A stretch of DNA of 5,776 nt from Elusimicrobiota bacterium (GTDB lineage: Bacteria; Elusimicrobiota; Elusimicrobia; F11), in assembly GCA_022709485.1 (NCBI GenBank), contig JAKLIS010000110.1, positions 1-5,776 of the forward strand, written 5' to 3'. The notes under the pieces are model-generated. The model saw only the letters and a program-made list of their open reading frames with translations, did not search any database and was not told the origin of the DNA. Positions 1 through 4,099 of the stretch are shown here, in pieces. Position 1 is the first letter of the stretch. Every line of letters begins with the position of its first letter. The translations under genes were made by a program, and so were the position numbers.

Positions 1-626
1 GTGGACTTCCCGACGTTGGTGTAACCCACCAATGCCACCTGCGGGAGCGGCACCCTTTCCCGGTTGGTTCGTATATGTTCTCGGTGGTGACGCACATCTT
101 CGATTTCATTTTTCAGGCGTTTGATTCGCTCCCGAACATAGCGGCGTTCGACCTCAATCTTTCTTTCCCCCGGCCCCCTTGTCCCGATGCCGCCAAATTG
201 TTGGGAATATCCGCGCCATGCCCCGGTGAGACGAGGAACCATATAGTTGAGCTGGGCCAGTTCCACCTGAAGCTGGCCTTCTTTTGTGTACGCGCGCTTG
301 GCGAAAATATCAAGAATGAGACGGGTGCGATCAATGATTTTGGCGGGAATAATTTTCTCCAGGTTTTTTTGTTGGGCGGCGGCCAAGTCATCGTCAAAAA
401 CAACGGTTTTGACCCCCAATCTTCGAATCTCATGGCTGATTTCCTGGGCTTTTCCTCGGCCGATAAAAGTGGCGGGATCGGGATGAGGCCGGGCTTGATG
501 GATTTCTTTAATCACTTGTCCCCCCGCTGTGTCGACAAGGCGGGACAATTCCTCCATCATCTTTATGAATTTCTGACTTGAATCTTTAGGGTTTTTCACC
601 CCCACCGTTACGACCTTTTCAAACAT
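1..626 (-). CDS. hflX: HflX GTPase, N-terminal part (cut by left edge)
   Basis: HflX is a ribosome-associated GTPase of the Obg-HflX superfamily that binds the 50S subunit and, in studied bacteria, helps split or rescue stalled ribosomes in the cytoplasm. The 208 complete visible codons give the HflX N-terminal domain: VVTVGV near residue 5, the glycine-rich FIGRGKAQEI at 54-63, VVFDDDLAAAQQKNLEK at 75-91, IDRTRLILDIFAKRA at 98-112 and QVELAQLNYMVPRLT at 120-134. The GGIGTRGPGE linker follows at 145-154, then a charged coiled-coil helix (about 156-191). The frame leaves the window inside the G1 P-loop, GYTNVGKS at 201-208. The remaining G motifs are beyond position 1. The start at 626 is chosen because the family N-terminus begins just before VTVGV; it overlaps the miaA stop by 8 bases (ATGTTTGA), which suggests translational coupling, since no clear Shine-Dalgarno sequence precedes it. 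The usual ET after RGPG is ER here, a mild deviation. Identity is very secure. Confidence 0.95.
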   Translation of the reverse strand, partial: MFEKVVTVGVKNPKDSSQKFIKMMEELSRLVDTAGGQVIKEIHQARPHPDPATFIGRGKAQEISHEIRRLGVKTVVFDDDLAAAQQKNLEKIIPAKIIDRTRLILDIFAKRAYTKEGQLQVELAQLNYMVPRLTGAWRGYSQQFGGIGTRGPGERKIEVERRYVRERIKRLKNEIEDVRHHREHIRTNRERVPLPQVALVGYTNVGKS

Positions 627-1599
627 GGGTTGAGTATATGAAATCTTTGGGAGGATTATTTAGAAAATCCCTCATTTTCAATGATAATTGACACGCCTCA
701 TTGTTTTGTTGGCAATCAAACCACACTGGTTTGGTTTGGGTCCGGAACCAGGTATTTTGCCGTTTGGCATAGGCTTTTGTTCCCTTAATAAGGGCGGATA
801 AAAAATTGGACCGAGGGAGCTGTCCTTCAAGCACTTGCACCGCTTCCCGGTATCCAAAACTGCTTAAAGCCGGACAATCCTTAGAAAACCCTTTTTTAAT
901 AAGAGCTTCGGTCTCCTCAATCATTCCTTCCTCAAACATCCGGCGGGACCTTTCTTCAATCTTTTTGTCGAGCGCGGCTTTATTGGCATGGAGTCCTAGG
1001 ACAGTGAACTTATATCGCGAAGGTTTTTTGACTGCGTTTTTCCAGGAGGAGAAGGGTTGGCCGGTCAAGCGATGGACTTCCAAGGCGCGAATAAGCTTGT
1101 GTGAATCTTGAGGTGATATGGCGAACCCGGATTCGGGGTCTATCGCCTTAAGTTCGGCAAAAAGAGAGCCATGGCCTTCTTTTTCTAAGCGAGCGGCCAA
1201 TTCATTCCGAATAGCGTCATTTTTAGGAGGGAGTTCCGGAAGCCCCATCACCAAGGCTTTGAAATAAAATCCCGTACCCCCCACTAAAATCGGAAGCCGT
1301 CCTCGTTTCAAAACCTCGCCGATGAGCTGTTCCGCGTCTTTGGCGAAATCTCCGGCGTTGTACGCTTGGTCGGGAGGCAAATGGGCCATGAGATGATGCG
1401 GAACATCTTTGACCCAATAAATTCCGTCTGTCCATTCTCCTGGCGGAGTGGCGGTTCCAATGGAAAGGTACTTATAAACTTTCCGCGAATCCACAGAAAT
1501 GATTTCTCCATTCATTTCGCGCGCCAAATGGATCCCAACGGCCGTTTTGCCGGTGGCTGTTGGACCCAAAATGACAGGAATGACAGGTGAATTTGACAT
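619..1599 (-). CDS. miaA: tRNA dimethylallyltransferase MiaA
   Basis: MiaA transfers a dimethylallyl group from DMAPP to N6 of A37 in tRNAs that read UNN codons, the first step toward ms2i6A. The protein (326 residues from this start) is close to the usual length. Visible motifs are the P-loop GPTATGKT at residues 12-19, DSRKVYKYLSIGTATP at 37-52, HHLMAHLPPDQAYNAGDF, the GGTGFYFKALV segment, LIRALEVHRLTGQP, RSRRMFEEGMIEE, SSFGYREAVQVL and the C-terminal KAYAKRQNTWFR. The same frame is open to an upstream ATG at 1680 that would add 27 residues with no resemblance to the family. I prefer 1599 because MiaA proteins normally start a few residues before the P-loop, although neither start has a strong ribosome binding site; the one at 1680 has only GGCGAGG. 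The gene ends inside the start of hflX, so the two form an operon. hfq, often between them in proteobacteria, is absent. Confidence 0.95.
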   Translation of the reverse strand: MSNSPVIPVILGPTATGKTAVGIHLAREMNGEIISVDSRKVYKYLSIGTATPPGEWTDGIYWVKDVPHHLMAHLPPDQAYNAGDFAKDAEQLIGEVLKRGRLPILVGGTGFYFKALVMGLPELPPKNDAIRNELAARLEKEGHGSLFAELKAIDPESGFAISPQDSHKLIRALEVHRLTGQPFSSWKNAVKKPSRYKFTVLGLHANKAALDKKIEERSRRMFEEGMIEETEALIKKGFSKDCPALSSFGYREAVQVLEGQLPRSNFLSALIKGTKAYAKRQNTWFRTQTKPVWFDCQQNNEACQLSLKMRDFLNNPPKDFIYSTHV

Positions 1600-1660
1600 G
1601 GTATTAATGGTACCAAAATGGAAACTGCGAAAAGGATAATCAACGGCGTTTGAAAATGAA

Positions 1661-1715
1661 GCGAGGCGCCCAATTGCCATTGGAACGCCTCGCCAAGGCG
1701 AGCCACTATCGCCTT
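1661..1715 (-). promoter_or_regulatory. Set of competing hairpins between the secreted-protein gene and miaA
   Basis: Read on the minus strand there are four short segments: 1 (1715-1709, AAGGCGA), 2 (1702-1695, CTCGCCTT), 3 (1694-1686, GGCGAGGCG) and 4 (1668-1661, CGCCTCGC). Segments 1 and 2 pair over 7 bp. Segments 3 and 4 pair over 8 bp, with an inner CCAAT/ATTGG stem around a GGCA loop. Segments 2 and 3 can also pair, with one mismatch and a very tight loop. After 4 comes TTCATTTTC, a weak U-rich tail. The arrangement could be a simple terminator for the upstream gene, an attenuator-like leader for miaA, or decayed palindromic repeats. If miaA started at 1680, its ATG would lie inside the 3:4 hairpin. 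The pairing is seen; the function is inferred. Confidence 0.45.
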
Positions 1716-1730
1716 AAAGAAAAAGAGGTA

Positions 1731-2090
1731 TTACTCTTGTGGTGCTTGCGCCTTCTTTCTTCCTCCTAGGGGCGGCCGAATGAGGACTTTCACAACGTTG
1801 ATGTTTCCCCCTTCGTTTGAATACTGGACCATAAGAAGCCGGTTCAATATTAATTCCTTGGGTCCCACTTCGTTTTTATTAAAAACGAATTTGGTGTCGG
1901 CGGTCCAAGTGAATTCCTGTTGTGTGTTTCTCGTCTTGTTGGTGACTAAGAACCGGTTGTTGTTGAAATCCACCGATTCCAATTTTCCGTAGAATTTTTC
2001 CCACGGCGATTTTCCTGTCTGGGCTGCTTGAATGGCGGTTAATCCGAGAAGAAAAGCCGCTCCCATAAAGAGCGTGAGATACTTTTTCAT
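1731..2090 (-). CDS. Small secreted protein of unknown function
   Basis: This gene encodes 119 residues that I cannot assign to a named family. Residues 1-22 form a good Sec signal peptide: MKK, then a hydrophobic stretch (YLTLFMGAAFLLGLTA), and a likely cut after A22. The mature part begins as a compact beta-rich domain (about 34-100) with the pattern GKLESVDFNNNRFLVTNK, then FTWTADTKFVFN, then LILNRLLMVQYS and INVVKVLIR. That succession of strands resembles the small OB-like domains of the DUF5666 type, but the match rests on pattern only. The C-terminal tail (PPLGGRKKAQAPQE) is basic and probably disordered. Translation is well supported by an AAGGAGA ribosome binding site (2103-2097) six bases before ATG. 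The gene is alone: a repeat block lies upstream and a hairpin region downstream. Its location would be periplasmic, given a diderm host. Confidence 0.75.
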   Translation of the reverse strand: MKKYLTLFMGAAFLLGLTAIQAAQTGKSPWEKFYGKLESVDFNNNRFLVTNKTRNTQQEFTWTADTKFVFNKNEVGPKELILNRLLMVQYSNEGGNINVVKVLIRPPLGGRKKAQAPQE

Positions 2091-2215
2091 TTTGATTCTC
2101 CTTTTTTGAAGGGAGAGGAATGAACTTCATTTTTTGGAAGGTACCCGCAATTTTAAGGAAATCGACAGAAATTAATGTAAAAGGAAGGTAAAAGTTTGGT
2201 AAGAATTTTTTGGCT
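2091..2215. other. AT-rich leader region of the secreted-protein gene
   Basis: This intergenic stretch holds the ribosome binding site AAGGAGA (2097-2103 on the minus strand) and AT-rich sequence in which the promoter of the 2090-1731 gene should lie. A TAAAAT hexamer on the minus strand near 2150-2155 could serve as a -10 box, but no convincing -35 sits at the right distance, so I do not call a promoter. I see no open reading frame or RNA gene here. Confidence 0.4.
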
Positions 2216-2310
2216 CGTCGTTCCCGCGTCGCTCGTCATTCCTGCGAAAGCTCTGGGGCGTCATTCCCGGGAAAGCACCCAAACCGTCATTCCCGCGAAG
2301 GCGTAACACT
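2216..2310 (+). repeat. Array of four degenerate half-palindromes next to E1
   Basis: Four copies of a CGTCATTCCYGCGAAAGC-like unit begin at 2216, 2234, 2259 and 2285. The complete element E1 continues the series at 2312, so spacing is 18, 25, 26 and 27 bases. In each copy the left half (CGTCATTCC and the loop) is kept and the right half of the palindrome is lost or altered, for example GCGAAAGCTCTGG at 2244-2256 and GCGAAGGCGTAAC at 2295-2307. The copy at 2259 carries a perfect TTCCCGGGAA. This looks like decayed copies of the same repeat family. It is not a CRISPR array, because units vary and the intervals are too short. Confidence 0.75.
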
Positions 2311-2400
2311 CCGTCATTCCCGCGGAAGCGGGAATCCAGGTTTTCAGCCTTCTTTCGAAAAGGGTTACGGCCTGGATTCCTGCTTTCGCAGGAATGACGG
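2311..2400 (+). repeat. Palindromic repeat element E1 (90 bp)
   Basis: E1 consists of a 30-bp left arm (2311-2340), a 30-bp spacer (2341-2370) and a 30-bp right arm (2371-2400). The arms are inverted repeats of each other with three differences, running from CCGTCATTCC to ATCCAGG. Each arm is itself a perfect 7-bp hairpin: TTCCCGC/GCGGGAA around GGAA on the left, and TTCCTGC/GCAGGAA around TTTC (GAAA on the other strand) on the right. The element begins 30 bases past the PilZ gene stop, reading leftward, and may act as a transcript end or stabiliser, but no U-tract follows it. No target-site duplication is visible. A nearly identical inverted copy lies at 3190-3280. It resembles non-autonomous, MITE- or REP-like repeats. 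Confidence 0.9.
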
Positions 2401-2430
2401 AGGGCTTGGGAATGGTAGGTGCAGATTCTT

Positions 2431-2793
2431 TTATCGGGGTTTCTGACGGCGGTCTTTTTTTAATCGAATTCTTTCAATGGTTCGCATGGCTTCCTGGCCG
2501 GGGACATCTCCCCCCCACCTTTGAATATCAATACCGCTTTCATACCAAGACTTTTTATCTGCCAACTGGGTCCACACCACGCGGCCTTCACAATAGGTGT
2601 TGTTTGAAGCCGACATGAGCACCACATGAACGTAAGAAGTTTCAACCAAAGGAGATTTCGTGACCACCCGCATGCCGTTGGGGCCCACTTCGATACACAG
2701 GCCGGTTATGGGGGTGCCGTCTGGAAGGAGCCGAATTTCAATATCTAGGCTGGTGTCGAATCGAAAACCTTTCCTTCTTTCGGAAGAGCCCAT
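2431..2793 (-). CDS. PilZ-domain protein with a degenerate second motif
   Basis: This is a 120-residue single-domain PilZ-like protein. PilZ domains bind cyclic di-GMP and change the activity of partners controlling motility, adhesion or polysaccharide export, usually in the cytoplasm. The N-terminal ERRKGFRF (residues 5-12) supplies the RxxxR motif (R7, R11). The beta-barrel follows: IEIRLLPDGTPITG, then CIEVGPNGMRVV at 33-44, SYVHVVLM, and GRVVWTQL leading to YESGIDIQRW. The second canonical motif, [DN]xSxxG, appears as E35-V-G37-P-N-G40: the acidic and serine positions are changed, so ligand binding may be weakened or lost. A basic tail (RIRLKKDRRQKPR) ends the protein. The gene starts directly after the stop of its upstream neighbour (TAA-ATG), with AAGGAA inside the neighbour's last codons as ribosome binding site, so the two are cotranscribed and probably coupled. 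I am confident of the fold and unsure of ligand binding. Confidence 0.85.
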   Translation of the reverse strand: MGSSERRKGFRFDTSLDIEIRLLPDGTPITGLCIEVGPNGMRVVTKSPLVETSYVHVVLMSASNNTYCEGRVVWTQLADKKSWYESGIDIQRWGGDVPGQEAMRTIERIRLKKDRRQKPR

Positions 2794-3090
2794 TTAGATT
2801 TCCTTATTTTTCCTGGGGTTGGCTTGTTTGATTTCTTGAATGAACTCTTTTTTGAGGGGCTCAAATTGTTTTTCGAAGGGCTCGGCGGCTTTCAGCTCGT
2901 CTAAAAATTTATCTTTGTTAACTTCCTCTCTTATTTTCGAGGTAATTTTTTGGCTTTTGTTCAAATCCAGCGGAGATTTTTGGGATGGGTTTTGTTCGGC
3001 AGACTTTGCGCCGTCCGGCTCTTTGCCTGCTGTTTTTTCTGATTTAAAAATTCCCTTAAACCAACCGATTATTCTGGAGAAAATGTTCAT
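2794..3090 (-). CDS. Small protein with amphipathic N-terminal helix, unknown function
   Basis: I do not recognise this 98-residue protein. Its first 16 residues, MNIFSRIIGWFKGIFK, have hydrophobic residues at 3, 4, 7, 8, 10, 11, 14 and 15 with R6, K12 and K16 between. That is the pattern of an amphipathic helix lying in the membrane surface rather than a cleaved signal peptide. Residues 17-45 are rich in K, E, S, P and Q and probably disordered. Residues 46-90 are highly charged and helix-prone (ITSKIREEVNKDKFLDEL, then FEPLKKEFIQEIKQ). An AGGTGG ribosome binding site lies four bases before the ATG, and a promoter is visible further upstream. It is the first gene of a two-gene unit with the PilZ protein. 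A role as membrane-side partner of that protein is inference from the position only. Confidence 0.75.
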   Translation of the reverse strand: MNIFSRIIGWFKGIFKSEKTAGKEPDGAKSAEQNPSQKSPLDLNKSQKITSKIREEVNKDKFLDELKAAEPFEKQFEPLKKEFIQEIKQANPRKNKEI

Positions 3091-3127
3091 TTCGCCACCT
3101 GTTTTTAAATTAAATGAAGCTATTCAA

Positions 3128-3155
3128 AGAATAACCGAATTTAATCAAAATTCAA
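3128..3155 (-). promoter_or_regulatory. Probable sigma-70-type promoter of the PilZ operon
   Basis: On the minus strand TTGAAT (3155-3150) and TATTCT (3133-3128) are separated by 16 bases, a fair match to -35 and -10 boxes. Transcription would begin near 3121 and leave a leader of about 30 bases, AT-rich and ending in the AGGTGG ribosome binding site of the 3090 start. It lies between repeat element E2 and the operon, so the promoter is inside the segment bracketed by the two inverted elements. Confidence 0.45.
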
Positions 3156-3189
3156 GGCGCGAAAAAAACTTTGGAAAGGGATTTTTAAA

Positions 3190-3280
3190 CCGTCATTCCT
3201 GCGAAAGCAGGAATCCAGGCCGTAAACTTTCTTCGAAAGAAGGTTGAAAACCTGGATTCCCGCTTCCGCGGGAATGACGG
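3190..3280 (-). repeat. Palindromic repeat element E2 (91 bp), inverted copy of E1
   Basis: This element has the same architecture as E1 in reverse orientation: left arm 3190-3219, spacer 3220-3250, right arm 3251-3280. On the minus strand both 30-bp arms are identical to those of E1, base for base. The spacer differs from that of E1 by about three substitutions and one extra base, and both keep a central TTCGAA. Each arm forms a 7-bp hairpin with a four-base loop. E2 lies 46 bases beyond the stop codon of the M48 gene in the direction of transcription, and 35 bases upstream of the PilZ operon promoter, so its hairpins could separate the two transcription units. Confidence 0.9.
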
Positions 3281-3320
3281 CCAAGAGCTTTCGCAGGAAT
3301 GACGGACGGGAATGACGAGG
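3281..3320 (-). repeat. Two half-palindromes next to E2
   Basis: Read on the minus strand, a short CGTCATTCCCGT unit (3318-3307) is followed by CCGTCATTCCTGCGAAAGC (3305-3287) and then TCTTGG, directly joined to E2. The second unit shares a 20-base identical core with the half-site at 2235-2254 beside E1, including the aberrant TCT after the GAAAGC. The half-sites therefore lie on the same side of each element, and the two blocks are inverted copies of a larger composite. Confidence 0.75.
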
Positions 3321-3326
3321 AAATTC

Positions 3327-3980
3327 TTACGGTTTATAGTAGGTCAATACTTCAGGAAGCCATTCTTCAATTTGTTTGATACGGCGATCATCAGACGGAT
3401 GGGTTGACAGGAACTCGGGTGGTTTTTGCCCCTCTCCCAGTTTCGCCATCCGTTTCCAGAATTCAACCGCTGCGCGCGGGTCGTATCCGGCTTTGGCCAT
3501 AAGAATAAGGCCGATTTTATCAGCTTCCGTTTCGTGATTCCGGCTGAAAGGAAGCATGACCCCCACTTGAGCACCCACCCCGTAAAGTTTCAAAACATTG
3601 TCTTTCACGGCCGGATCTGACTTTCCCAAACCCACAGACAGGACTTGTCCCACAATTTCCGCTCCCATTCCGCTGGTCATTCGTTCGGCTCCGTGATGCG
3701 CCAGGGCGTGGGCGATTTCATGGCCCATGACCACCGCAACACCCGTTTCATCTTGGCAGATGGGCATAATGCCTTCCCAAAAAGCCACTTTTCCTCCGGG
3801 AAGACAAAAGGCATTCACGTCGGTCCCCTTGAGGACATTGAATTCCCATTTAAATTCAGGTTTTTCAGCGACGTTTTTAATTCTTTCGCCGACGGTTCGG
3901 ATTTGTTTCCGCCATTCAGGATTTGTGGAGACCACATTTTTTTGAAGGACTTCTTGATACGCTTGTTCGCCAAGCTGCAT
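3327..3980 (-). CDS. M48-family zinc metalloprotease domain, separated from its leader by a stop codon
   Basis: This is a 217-residue M48 peptidase of the periplasmic BepA/LoiP/Oma1-like group, which in studied bacteria acts in envelope protein quality control. Motifs visible: LGEQAYQEVL at 3-12, NAFCLPGGKVAFWEGI at 56-71, the zinc site HEIAH at 87-91 (H87 and H91 as ligands, E88 as catalytic base) within HEIAHALAHHGAERM, the third ligand probably E150 in SRNHETEAD at 146-154, and STHPSDDRRI near the C-terminus. The catalytic domain looks complete. The start at 3980 is only the first ATG after an in-frame TAA at 3984-3986 and has no ribosome binding site. The same frame upstream encodes the lipoprotein leader expected for this family. 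As written, this domain would be made only by re-initiation or readthrough, and without export. It may therefore be a pseudogene, a recently mutated gene or a sequence error. Confidence 0.8.
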   Translation of the reverse strand: MQLGEQAYQEVLQKNVVSTNPEWRKQIRTVGERIKNVAEKPEFKWEFNVLKGTDVNAFCLPGGKVAFWEGIMPICQDETGVAVVMGHEIAHALAHHGAERMTSGMGAEIVGQVLSVGLGKSDPAVKDNVLKLYGVGAQVGVMLPFSRNHETEADKIGLILMAKAGYDPRAAVEFWKRMAKLGEGQKPPEFLSTHPSDDRRIKQIEEWLPEVLTYYKP

Positions 3981-3983
3981 TTC

Positions 3984-4082
3984 TTACTGGGCCGAGACGA
4001 TATTGAATTGTTTCCTATCGGTGTAAGGAACCGTCGCGCAAGCTGATAAAAAAAGAGCCAGAAGGGCCATTTTAATTTTCAT
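3984..4082 (-). CDS. Lipoprotein signal and leader of the interrupted M48 protease (32 aa)
   Basis: This short reading frame encodes MKIKMALLALFLSAC followed by ATVPYTDRKQFNIVSAQ and then TAA. It has a basic start, a hydrophobic core and the lipobox LSAC, so it is a type II signal peptide that would be lipidated at C15. The part after the cysteine (CATVPYTDRKQFNIVS) is the sequence that M48 lipoproteins of this type carry just before their LGEQAY helix. The GAGGTG ribosome binding site (4095-4090) is seven bases before this ATG; an in-frame ATG at 4088 is too close to it. It begins 17 bases after the carB stop and is probably in the same transcript. On its own it has no expected function and is best read as the broken 5' end of the protease gene. 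Confidence 0.75.
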   Translation of the reverse strand: MKIKMALLALFLSACATVPYTDRKQFNIVSAQ

Positions 4083-4099
4083 TTTCATTCACCTCACTT

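Noticed and set aside
75..581. 168-codon open frame on the plus strand
   Set aside because: It lies exactly opposite hflX, whose conserved motifs are unambiguous; the plus-strand translation resembles no protein I know.
1615..1643. Promoter directly upstream of the miaA start (TTGATT, 17 bases, CATTTT)
   Set aside because: The -10 candidate matches the consensus at only three of six positions; too weak to list as a feature.
2216..2400. Regularly spaced repeats as a CRISPR array
   Set aside because: The units vary strongly, steps are only 18-27 bases including the repeat, there are no unique spacers of 25-40 bases, and no cas genes are nearby.
2311..2400. E1 as a Rho-independent terminator of the PilZ operon
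   Set aside because: The hairpins are strong, but no run of U follows on the minus strand; a terminator of the standard kind is not supported.
2210..2446. 78-codon plus-strand frame through the repeat block
   Set aside because: Its translation is the repeat itself (RHSRESGNPG-like) plus unrelated flanks; such frames arise from the repeat and are not genes.
3984..3986. Alternative genetic code in which TAA is read as an amino acid
   Set aside because: TAA ends four other genes here at expected lengths (1731, 2431, 2794 and 3327), so it is an ordinary stop in this genome.
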